In this document: positions 35,303 through 41,709 of the stretch, in pieces | Layout of the letters: every line of letters begins with the position of its first letter | How positions within the stretch are numbered: the stretch's first letter is position 1 | Source: Lachnospiraceae bacterium | GTDB taxonomy: Bacteria; Bacillota; Clostridia; Lachnospirales; Lachnospiraceae | DNA length: 41,709 bases | Reading direction: 5' to 3' | Assembly (NCBI GenBank): GCA_017408735.1 | Contig: JAFQUB010000036.1 | Span: 1-41,709, forward strand | The notes under the pieces: generated by a model | Seen by the model: only the letters and a program-made list of their open reading frames with translations | Told to the model about the DNA's origin: nothing | Database searches by the model: none | Made by a program: the position numbers and the translations under genes

Positions 35303-36034
35303 TTACTCTTCTGTAGCAGCTACAGCTTTTTCGCCAACCATATTTGTGATTACGAAACCGTAAACACTTTCATCGTTTGGCGTAAGGGTGTAACGTGCTG
35401 TATATTGTGTTGCGGAATCAGTTTCTGTTTCTTCATCATAAGTATAATAGTTTACAGTAGCGATGAAACCATCAGTAGCAGTATCTTTTTCAATGCTTTC
35501 TACTGAAAACTTCGGAACAGCAATCCCCCACTCCCCTATAGCATAAGATAAACTTCCATCTTCGGCTTTTTTTACTCTGTCAGATTCTACCGGTGTATAT
35601 TCAGCAGTATCATACGATGTTCCAAAAAGATTTTTCATTGTTTCTTCTAATGTAGCAGCCGGAATAATCAACTCAAAGTTTTCATTAGATTCAAAAGTTT
35701 CCGGTGTTGCTCCCACTGCATGAACTGCCATAGGAACAGCCTGTGCAACTGTAAGTTCGCTTACATTAGGATTTTCAGCCTCGAAGTACTGTATTGCAAT
35801 CCAGTCTATTGTAGCAGTTAACATCTCTTCTAACTTAGCTTCATCTATCTTAGCTTCTTCAGCGATTGCACCATCTGTACCTTCAGTCGTCTCGGTTTCT
35901 GTATCTACAGCCTCTGTAGTTTCGTTAGTTTCTTCTGTTACCAGTGTATTCTCCCCTGTTGTATCAGAATTTCCACAAGCTGTTGCACATAAACACATTC
36001 CTGCAAGCATAAGTAATACTAATTTCTTTTTCAT
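35303..36034 (-). CDS. Putative lipoprotein of unknown function
   Basis: The product is about 243 residues. The start is the ATG at 36034 (MKKKLVLLMLAGMCLCATAC) with CGAGGAGAGA upstream, giving a lipoprotein signal peptide with the lipidated Cys at about position 20. An acidic, Thr/Glu-rich linker follows (TTEAVDTETETTEGTDG). The folded part has conserved-looking aromatic and Gly positions (YAIGEWGIAVPKFSVESIEK, YTARYTLTPNDESVYGFVIT) but matches no family I know. It is likely anchored on the outer face of the membrane. It has its own promoter at 36083-36111. Confidence 0.85.
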   Translation of the reverse strand: MKKKLVLLMLAGMCLCATACGNSDTTGENTLVTEETNETTEAVDTETETTEGTDGAIAEEAKIDEAKLEEMLTATIDWIAIQYFEAENPNVSELTVAQAVPMAVHAVGATPETFESNENFELIIPAATLEETMKNLFGTSYDTAEYTPVESDRVKKAEDGSLSYAIGEWGIAVPKFSVESIEKDTATDGFIATVNYYTYDEETETDSATQYTARYTLTPNDESVYGFVITNMVGEKAVAATEE

Positions 36035-36082
36035 ATATTCTCTCCTCGATTTCTCATTAAATTCTATTTGTGAAACGAAATA

Positions 36083-36111
36083 TTTATAGTACATAAGCAT
36101 GAGATTTTCAA
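36083..36111 (-). promoter_or_regulatory. Lipoprotein gene promoter
   Basis: On the minus strand TTGAAA (36106-36111), a 17-base spacer and TATAAA (36083-36088), about 45 bases before the lipoprotein ATG. Confidence 0.65.
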
Positions 36112-36141
36112 TATTATTATTCAATGCAATGTATAAAAATC

Positions 36142-36182
36142 GTAACAGTTCAGCCCCGGAATGGTGCGGGCTGAACTGTTAC
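36142..36182 (-). terminator. Palindrome and probable leuCD terminator (repeat family B)
   Basis: Perfect 15-bp arms GTAACAGTTCAGCCC (36142-36156) and GGGCTGAACTGTTAC (36168-36182) flank an 11-base loop. On the minus strand the hairpin is followed by GATTTTTATAC, so it can terminate leuC-leuD, 15 bases beyond the leuD stop. The right arm and part of the loop also occur at 118-141, which marks it as a member of a repeated family and not a one-off terminator. Confidence 0.75.
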
Positions 36183-36196
36183 CTTGTTTTTCATAA

Positions 36197-36682
36197 TTAT
36201 TTATTATTAATATAATTTACCAGACCTTCTGCTGCAATGATTTTCTGCATAAATTCAGGGAATGGCTGACCTTGGAAAGTTGTTCCTTTTGTTTTGTTTG
36301 TAATAACACCGCTGTCGAAATCTACTTCCACTTCATCTCCGGCTTCGATTCCTTTGGCAGCTTCCGGACATTCTACGATTGGAAGTCCGATGTTAATGGC
36401 ATTTCTGTAAAAAATTCTTGCAAAGGTTTCAGCGATAACACAGCTTACACCTGCTGCTTTGATAGAAATTGGTGCATGTTCTCTGGAAGAACCGCATCCA
36501 AAGTTCTTATCCGCAACGATAATATCGCCTTTTTTAACATTTTTTACAAAATCCTTGTCAATATCTTCCATACAATGAGTTGCCAATTCCGCAGGGTCTG
36601 AGGAATTTAAGTATCTTGCAGGAATAATAACATCTGTATCTACATTGTCACCATATTTAAAAACGCTTCCGCATGCTTTCAT
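36197..36682 (-). CDS. leuD: 3-isopropylmalate dehydratase small subunit
   Basis: The 161-residue swivel subunit of isopropylmalate isomerase partners LeuC in the second step specific to leucine synthesis (2-isopropylmalate to 3-isopropylmalate). Signatures are [20 protein letters not shown] and [12 protein letters not shown]. The short length is that of the bacterial/archaeal LeuD2-type subunits that go with a LeuC of about 420 residues. A related role on citramalate or homoaconitate cannot be excluded from sequence. It starts 12 bases after leuC. Confidence 0.93.
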   Translation of the reverse strand: MKACGSVFKYGDNVDTDVIIPARYLNSSDPAELATHCMEDIDKDFVKNVKKGDIIVADKNFGCGSSREHAPISIKAAGVSCVIAETFARIFYRNAINIGLPIVECPEAAKGIEAGDEVEVDFDSGVITNKTKGTTFQGQPFPEFMQKIIAAEGLVNYINNK

Positions 36683-36694
36683 GTTTTTACCTCC

Positions 36695-37957
36695 TTATAA
36701 CTGACATGGGCAGGAAATCTGTCCTGTAACCGCACTTGCTGCTGCTACCGCAGGGCTTGCTAAGTAAACTTCAGAATTTACATGTCCCATACGTCCTACG
36801 AAGTTACGATTTGTAGTTGAAATACATCTTTCGCCTTCTGCTAAGATTCCCATATATCCGCCAAGACATGGTCCACAGGTAGGTGTACTTACCACAGCAC
36901 CTGCTTCGATAAATGTCTTAATATATCCGGCTTCCATAGCATCTAAGTAAATCTGCTGTGTAGCAGGAATTACGATACAACGGATTCCTTCCTTTACTTT
37001 ACGTCCTTTTAATACTTCTGCCGCAATTCTCATATCTTCTAAACGGCCGTTAGTACAAGAACCGATAACTACCTGGTCAATTGCTACAGGTTCTTTGATT
37101 TCATCGATAGTCTTTGTATTTTCCGGTAAATGAGGGAATGCAATCGTTGGACGAAGTGTACTTAAATCAATGGTATATTCTTCATCATATACTGCATCTT
37201 CATCTGCTTCATATACTTTAAATTCACGGCTAGAATGTTCTTTCATATATTCAATGGCTAAATCGTCTACCGGGAAGATACCGTTCTTTCCACCTGCTTC
37301 GATTGCCATGTTTGCAATGGTAAAACGGTCATCCATAGAAAGGCTTGCAATACCATCACCAACAAATTCCATAGATTTGTATAATGCACCGTCTACACCA
37401 ATCATACCGATGATATGTAAAATAATATCCTTACCGCTTACCCATTTGTTTAACTTACCGGTTAAGTTAAACTTGATAGCAGAAGGTACTTTAAACCAAG
37501 CCTTTCCTGTTGCCATACCGGCAGCCATATCTGTACTTCCCACACCGGTAGAAAATGCACCTAACGCACCGTATGTACAAGTATGAGAGTCAGCACCGAT
37601 GATAACGTCACCTGCTACTGTTAATCCTTTTTCCGGTAACAATGCATGTTCAATACCCATCTGTCCTACTTCAAAGTAATTTGTAATTTCATTTTTTCTT
37701 GCAAATTCTCTTACGCATTTACAATGTTCTGCAGATTTAATATCTTTATTTGGTACAAAATGGTCCGGTACCAAAGCAATTTTGTCTTTATGAAATACAC
37801 CATCTACCTTCATCTTTTCCATTTCATGAATTGCTACAGGAGAGGTAATATCATTTCCTAATACTAAATCTAAGTCTGCTTCGATTAACTGTCCAGCTTC
37901 AACATATTCTAAACCTGCATGAGCAGCTAAGATTTTCTGTGTCATAGTCATTCCCAT
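36695..37957 (-). CDS. leuC: 3-isopropylmalate dehydratase large subunit
   Basis: This 4Fe-4S aconitase-family subunit has about 420 residues. The substrate and cluster motifs are [30 protein letters not shown] (first cluster Cys) and [11 protein letters not shown] (CxxC, the other two). I chose the ATG at 37957 ([13 protein letters not shown]). The upstream GTG at 37969 lies inside the AAGGTGG ribosome binding site and cannot use it. The gene is divergent from a LysR regulator, and the interval between them holds a promoter and two inverted repeats. Confidence 0.95.
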   Translation of the reverse strand: MGMTMTQKILAAHAGLEYVEAGQLIEADLDLVLGNDITSPVAIHEMEKMKVDGVFHKDKIALVPDHFVPNKDIKSAEHCKCVREFARKNEITNYFEVGQMGIEHALLPEKGLTVAGDVIIGADSHTCTYGALGAFSTGVGSTDMAAGMATGKAWFKVPSAIKFNLTGKLNKWVSGKDIILHIIGMIGVDGALYKSMEFVGDGIASLSMDDRFTIANMAIEAGGKNGIFPVDDLAIEYMKEHSSREFKVYEADEDAVYDEEYTIDLSTLRPTIAFPHLPENTKTIDEIKEPVAIDQVVIGSCTNGRLEDMRIAAEVLKGRKVKEGIRCIVIPATQQIYLDAMEAGYIKTFIEAGAVVSTPTCGPCLGGYMGILAEGERCISTTNRNFVGRMGHVNSEVYLASPAVAAASAVTGQISCPCQL

Positions 37958-38005
37958 TTGTAGTTCCACCTTTCGAAATAATTTATGTGTTTTTCAACAT
38001 TTGTA

Positions 38006-38033
38006 ATTATAGCATAATATGATATAATGTAAA
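38006..38033 (-). promoter_or_regulatory. leuC promoter
   Basis: On the minus strand TTTACA (38028-38033), a 16-base spacer and TATAAT (38006-38011), about 50 bases before the leuC start. Confidence 0.6.
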
Positions 38034-38055
38034 ATAGATTTTTAATATATTTGTT

Positions 38056-38107
38056 ATAACTTGTAGTTATATCTTGAAAAATTCGTACCTATATAACTCA
38101 AGATATA
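38056..38107. promoter_or_regulatory. Inverted repeats in the leuC-LysR divergent region (candidate operators)
   Basis: ATAACT-TGT-AGTTAT (38056-38070) is a perfect 15-base palindrome of the T-N11-A type bound by LysR proteins, located upstream of the leuC -35. Overlapping it, TATATCTTGA (38068-38077) is repeated inverted as TCAAGATATA (38098-38107), close to the LysR ribosome binding site. Together they could let the LysR protein control both leuC and itself. Confidence 0.55.
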
Positions 38108-38123
38108 AGAAACGGAGGCATTT

Positions 38124-39035
38124 ATGGAGCAATCATTAGATTTATATAAAGTATTTTACGCCGTTGCATCTACTGGAAATATTTCCCATGCTGCCAAAAA
38201 GCTTTTCATCAGTCAGCCTGCCATCTCCAAATCCATCGGAAAATTGGAACAACAATTAAACACCAAACTGTTTCTAAGAACTTCTAAGGGAGTTATGTTA
38301 ACGGAAGAAGGACAAGTATTATACCGTTATGTTTCCGAAGCCTTAGAAGCCCTTGGAAACGGCGAAAAAGAATTAAAAAGACTAGGACAGCTCAATTATG
38401 GACGATTAAAAATCGGTGTCAGTACCACTTTATGCAAATACGTACTCCTACCCTACCTGAAAAACTTTATCGACACCTACCCTCACATCCAAATCACCAT
38501 CACCTGCCAGTCCACCCTTCATACCTTGAAACTATTAGAAGAAGGAGAAATCGACATCGGACTCATCGGACGTTCTTCCGGTGTAAAAGGGGTAACATTT
38601 GAAGTTCTCGGGCAAATTGAAGACATTTTCGTAGCCGCCCCAAACTATATCAACAACTTAAAACTACAAACCGGAATAGACGAAATGACAAAAGAAGAAC
38701 TGCTAAATCAGTCCACCTTAATATTACTAGACAGCCAGAACCTGACAAGACAGTACATAGAAACTCATATGTACGAAAACAATATTTTCCCAAAACAGAT
38801 TTTGGAAGCATCAAATATGGATTTGGTAATAGAATTTGCAAAAACGGGGCTTGGAACCGCCTGCGTAATCAAGAATTTCGTAGAAGAAGAATTGCAAACA
38901 GGAAAACTCATTCGAATTCCTTTGCAAAACCCGATTCCAAGACGAGAAATCGGCTTTGTATATAACGATCATTCCATTTCCTTTGCTTTAGAAGAATTTT
39001 TAAAATACTGGAGTAAGAATCAGTTTATTTCCTAA
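38124..39035 (+). CDS. LysR-family transcriptional regulator
   Basis: The 303-residue LysR protein has an N-terminal winged helix-turn-helix (FYAVASTGNISHAAKKLFIS, then QPAISKSIGKLEQQLNTKLF) and a periplasmic-binding-protein-like effector domain. The start has GGAGG at normal distance. Its position, divergent from leuC-leuD with ilvC close by, suggests that it controls branched-chain amino acid synthesis; that role is inferred from context. A small hairpin (ACAGAAAGAAG and CTTCTTTCTGT) follows at about 39053-39081, without a T-run. Confidence 0.9.
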   Translation: MEQSLDLYKVFYAVASTGNISHAAKKLFISQPAISKSIGKLEQQLNTKLFLRTSKGVMLTEEGQVLYRYVSEALEALGNGEKELKRLGQLNYGRLKIGVSTTLCKYVLLPYLKNFIDTYPHIQITITCQSTLHTLKLLEEGEIDIGLIGRSSGVKGVTFEVLGQIEDIFVAAPNYINNLKLQTGIDEMTKEELLNQSTLILLDSQNLTRQYIETHMYENNIFPKQILEASNMDLVIEFAKTGLGTACVIKNFVEEELQTGKLIRIPLQNPIPRREIGFVYNDHSISFALEEFLKYWSKNQFIS

Positions 39036-39448
39036 CAATTTATCTCCTGCACAGAAAGAAGTTTTCATGCTTCTTTCTGTCAGTCATCAGCCAAATTATC
39101 CATTAAAGCCAGATTTTCTTTGATTCGATTCAGTATCAAATCAATCCCCCCCAAATACTCGAACTTTGTATAGTTGTTTTCAAGAACTATACTCACAAAT
39201 ACAAATATGCATTTTAAGTTATTCACTCTAACTCTAACATAATCTTATTATCTATATCAAAACATTAAAATATATTTATTATTAAATACATTTTAATGTT
39301 CTATCCTTCATTTTTGCATTTATTTTTTTCAATAACTTTCCCAACTCGCGCCACAAATATTTCTTCTTCAAAAATAACATGACAATGTATTACAATTATG
39401 TTATAATTTAATTCGTAAGCATTATTTTTAGAAAAGGAGGGATTTTCC
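39036..39448. other. AT-rich intergenic region with two palindromes and a promoter
   Basis: No gene is supported here. GTATAGTT (39168-39175) is inverted as AACTATAC (39185-39192). AACATTAAAAT (39261-39271) is inverted as ATTTTAATGTT (39290-39300), giving an almost perfect 40-base palindrome. Near the right end ATGACA (39379-39384), 17 bases and TATAAT (39402-39407) form a promoter for the exported protein gene at 39449. The palindromes could be operators for that gene. Confidence 0.6.
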
Positions 39449-39964
39449 ATGAAAAAATGGAAGAAAAAATTATCAATTTTATGTGTTTTTGCTCTTTTGT
39501 TCTCACTAAACATCACAACATTTGCAGCAGAAACACCAACAACTGACACTGCACAACAATATAAAATTTTTGTGGGTGACAACGCTATTACCCTTAAAGA
39601 AGGAGAAGTAGCCGAAGTTCCTATGACTTTAATCCAAAACGGAAATTCGGATATAGCAACTTATTCTAGCAGTCAAACCATAGTCGGGGAAGCTGGAACT
39701 TTAAAAGTATGGGGAAGTGGACATTATTTATATTGGACTATTGTCATGAATGTTCCTGTAACTCATTTTATAGGTACTGTTAGTAGCACAAACATGACTA
39801 ATGGTTTTAGTTCAGGTACAACTACCGTTACCGGTTTCTCTAATAAATGCTACTGTGCAAAAATTTCCGGAAATTATTATGTTGCCCACCTTAATGGTGT
39901 TGCCTACCAAGGAACAGTTGCAATCGCTAAAACTTATCCTAATACAATTTCATGGAAGGCATAA
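39449..39964 (+). CDS. Small exported protein of unknown function
   Basis: The 171-residue protein has a Sec signal peptide (KKWKKKLSILCVFALLFSLN, cleavage likely after TFA near residue 27). The mature part is rich in Thr, Ser, Gly and Tyr, with a segment LKVWGSGHYLYWTIVMNVPV and a closely spaced Cys pair in NKCYCAKISGNYYVAH. I do not recognise the family. There is no anchor, so it is probably released. A strong AAAAGGAGGG ribosome binding site, its own promoter and a strong terminator show that it is a self-contained transcription unit. It sits in the accessory patch between the leu and ilv genes. Confidence 0.8.
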   Translation: MKKWKKKLSILCVFALLFSLNITTFAAETPTTDTAQQYKIFVGDNAITLKEGEVAEVPMTLIQNGNSDIATYSSSQTIVGEAGTLKVWGSGHYLYWTIVMNVPVTHFIGTVSSTNMTNGFSSGTTTVTGFSNKCYCAKISGNYYVAHLNGVAYQGTVAIAKTYPNTISWKA

Positions 39965-39982
39965 TTTTCAATTCGCACTAGC

Positions 39983-40019
39983 AAAAAGTCTGTATGGGAA
40001 GTAGCCATACAGACTTTTT
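39983..40019 (+). terminator. Terminator after the exported protein gene
   Basis: AAAAAGTCTGTATGG and CCATACAGACTTTTT are perfect 15-bp arms around a 7-base loop; it is active-looking on both strands. The group II intron remnant begins just downstream. Confidence 0.9.
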
Positions 40020-40036
40020 ACTAGTCCCCCCAACAG

Positions 40037-40266
40037 GTGCACATTCTAGCGTTCGAAACTCCCTAATCCCTTTGACATTGAGTAGGATAATACAAAACCA
40101 AAGGTGTCTACCGCGAGGTGGAAGCTGGAGAATAGTCAAGCCAAGATATACAACCATGCCAGACTATTACTTAGTGGTCTATAAAAACTAAAGAAACGCC
40201 GTGTATAGAACCATATGCACAGTGGTGTAAGAGCACAGCTAATCAACTAATGATTAACCTTCTACT
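40037..40266 (+). mobile_element. Group II intron remnant, ORF-less and internally deleted
   Basis: The 5' part starts GTGCAC and contains ATTGAGTAGGATAATACAAA, then CCAAAGGTGTCTACCGCGAG and GTGGAAGC, which match domain I of bacterial group II introns. The 3' part has a domain V-like hairpin at 40196-40228 (ACGCCGTGTAT pairing with ATATGCAC-AG-TGGTGT, the two-base bulge included). It is followed by a domain VI-like stem TAATCA/TGATTA (40240-40256) and a CCTTCTACTC end. No reverse transcriptase/maturase is present and most of domains I-IV is missing, so it cannot move alone. It lies directly after a terminator hairpin, and its 3' end overlaps the stop codon of the convergent gene at 40262. Confidence 0.75.
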
Positions 40267-40690
40267 CAATTATATTTTTCACCACATACATCAACGAAAA
40301 TACTTTAACTGCAAGCTTATACTTCTTTTCACAAGGCAATTCCTTCTTTCCACTCATAAACCCTAATATTTCCTGTTCTTCCATATTAGTATACCCAGCA
40401 ATCATTTGATAATTCATTCCATATTCCTGCACTAGTAATTCAACATTTCCCCTCACCCTATCATCTTCTGAAATCTCCATTCCCTCTATCAGCAAATCTG
40501 TCATTGAAAGTAACCGAAGCCTACGTCGTCCATTCTCTAAGTCACACTTATTTAATTCCGCCTCTTTCTCCCCATTCAAAAACTCCTCCAACATACCACG
40601 CTCAAATCCCGTAGCCGCCTCCAAAACCCCAATCGACAACAACCCTTTCCCAATAAGGAAATTAAGCCTTTCTCTTATCATCTCACACAT
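40262..40690 (-). CDS. Small HTH-like protein with two internal repeats
   Basis: The 142-residue protein has no family I can name. Two stretches resemble each other and a Cro/XRE-type helix-turn-helix: LLSIGVLEAATGFERGMLEE (about 17-36) and YGMNYQMIAGYTNMEEQEIL (about 90-109), each followed by a short FLNGE/FMSGKK ending. It may therefore be a DNA-binding or phage-type regulator, which is inference. AAGGAGG precedes the ATG. The upstream leader runs straight into palindromic element copy 2, and the 3' end touches the group II intron remnant. Confidence 0.7.
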   Translation of the reverse strand: MCEMIRERLNFLIGKGLLSIGVLEAATGFERGMLEEFLNGEKEAELNKCDLENGRRRLRLLSMTDLLIEGMEISEDDRVRGNVELLVQEYGMNYQMIAGYTNMEEQEILGFMSGKKELPCEKKYKLAVKVFSLMYVVKNIIE

Positions 40691-40723
40691 AAAATACCTC
40701 CTTAATTAAATTCAAGTTTTTTT

Positions 40724-41103
40724 GCAGACAGTACGCCCATGCCGGGGACAGAAGCATGGGCTGTGCTTGACAAGCCACAAAAATTGAATTGAATCATCAT
40801 CGTTTTGATTTGAATTCTTAGATTCATTGGAACTCTGTTCAATTTGACCTTATGTCTATTTGTGTCCATTCAAATTTGTTTTCATTCAAACTTATGCTTT
40901 TCCAAGCACAGCTCCTAAGCGGTACAAATTCTTCTCAGGAGGACGATTCAAGAGGCGTCCTTAACGAATGCAAAATCCACTGTCTACTGCGACTTAGGCT
41001 CGACGGCTCGACCGAGAGTCTTAGTCGCAGTTGACAGTTAGTTCGCATTCGTGTTGCCTTTCGCCCTCCTGAGAAGAATTTGTACCCCTTAGGAGCGTCC
41101 CTT
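40724..41103. repeat. Structured palindromic element, copy 2 (candidate ncRNA or hairpin mobile element)
   Basis: This copy has the same order of parts as 4618-5072. Hairpin 1 pairs GCCCATGC (40735-40742) with GCATGGGC (40754-40761); in copy 1 the equivalent bases are GCCCAAGC/GCTTGGGC, a compensating A-T to T-A swap. CTGTGC and the later GCACAG recur. The main stem pairs 40911-40942 with 41065-41096 (32 bp, one mismatch). Its middle ACAAATTCTTCT is identical to copy 1, but its flanks differ in sequence and are two base pairs shorter on both sides. The GATTCA bulge, GTYCTTA/GTT loop, ACTGTC/GACAGT and GACGGCTC are shared. The stem ACGAATGC/GCATTCGT replaces GAGAAGACGAA/TTTGTCTTCTC. The linker 40777-40904 is not conserved. 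Confidence 0.8.
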
Positions 41104-41130
41104 CAGCCATAAGCTTAAATCCCAGATTTC

Positions 41131-41167
41131 AAAAAACAACTAGACAAAATAATCTGCCTAGTTGTTC
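41131..41167 (-). terminator. ilvC terminator
   Basis: On the minus strand AACAACTAGGCAGA pairs with TTGTCTAGTTGTT and is followed by a T-run, 15 bases beyond the ilvC stop. Confidence 0.85.
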
Positions 41168-41181
41168 CTTGAAGTTTAATA

Positions 41182-41709
<528 letters not shown>

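Noticed and set aside
37958-38123. T-box or leucine leader-peptide attenuator upstream of leuC
   Set aside because: The leader is only about 45 bases, with no T-box consensus, no run of Leu codons and no terminator hairpin before the start codon.
39301-39582. A 93-residue frame antisense to the exported protein gene
   Set aside because: It is antisense to a signal peptide with strong promoter and ribosome binding site, has no supporting signals of its own, and contains AT-rich low-complexity residues.
39994-40191. Reading frame of 65 residues on the plus strand after the exported protein gene
   Set aside because: It spans a terminator hairpin and the group II intron remnant; the sequence is explained by intron domains.

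Overview
Organism and overall character. The window is AT-rich. Genes lie close together, and most start behind strong AGGAGG-type ribosome binding sites. The gene families (GerW/YtfJ, a SpoVK-like AAA ATPase, Asp23, a FakA-like DAK2 kinase, ZapA, a Zn-ribbon form of L28, a DUF4179 anti-sigma factor, Lachnospiraceae-style cell-surface repeat modules) point to a spore-forming Clostridia chromosome, probably Lachnospiraceae. The lineage is inferred from gene content only. Almost everything is on the minus strand. Plus-strand genes are pilT, rpmB, a LysR regulator and one small exported protein.

Layout. 1-141: the edge of a structured intergenic repeat. 224-4529: a minus operon of TIGR03960 radical SAM protein, DUF2344 protein, RNase E/G and a NUDIX hydrolase. 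4618-5072: a long palindromic, probably RNA-like element (copy 1). 5173-6231: orphan pilT. 6275-9680: SpoVK-like AAA ATPase, and an ECF sigma/anti-sigma pair with a probable autoregulated promoter. 9748-13933: recG, fakA-like gene, asp23. 14177-16870: rpmB, an overlooked 45-residue membrane protein, ytfJ, DUF2953 protein, a hypothetical gene and a NUDIX gene. 16992-24266: cell-wall and division block (PBP2-like, FtsW/RodA, U32 protein, zapA) plus ruvB-ruvA. 24287-28935: repeat-rich surface protein, pyruvate kinase, iron-type alcohol dehydrogenase. 29016-35241: accessory stress/drug-response-like cluster (serine hydrolase, UvrA paralogue, AraC-GyrI regulator, PaaK-like adenylating enzyme, truncated TetR). 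35303-41709: lipoprotein and branched-chain amino acid genes (leuD, leuC, divergent LysR, and ilvC running off the edge), interrupted by a roughly 2-kb accessory patch at 39.0-41.1 kb.

Most interesting signal. Two intergenic elements 36 kb apart (4618-5072 and about 40724-41103) share one architecture. Each has a 5' hairpin ending in GGGC, a conserved CTGTGC, a variable AT-rich linker, and then a roughly 190-nt compound hairpin. Their loops and bulges are nearly identical, while the stems differ by compensating base changes and paired indels. This is the pattern expected of a structured RNA or a hairpin-type mobile element. I do not recognise it as a known family. Nearby repeat material includes a second palindromic family (GGGCTGAACTGTTAC arms at 118-141 and 36142-36182) and an ORF-less group II intron remnant (about 40037-40266).

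How genes work together. The FtsW/RodA polymerase and class B PBP form a transpeptidase/glycosyltransferase pair with translation-coupled spacing. RuvA and RuvB form the Holliday-junction motor. LeuC and LeuD are the two subunits of isopropylmalate isomerase, with a LysR regulator divergent from them and ilvC nearby. The sigma/anti-sigma genes overlap and are probably self-regulated. The TetR to PaaK-like and UvrA-like to serine hydrolase junctions both use ATGA overlaps, which suggests coupled translation.
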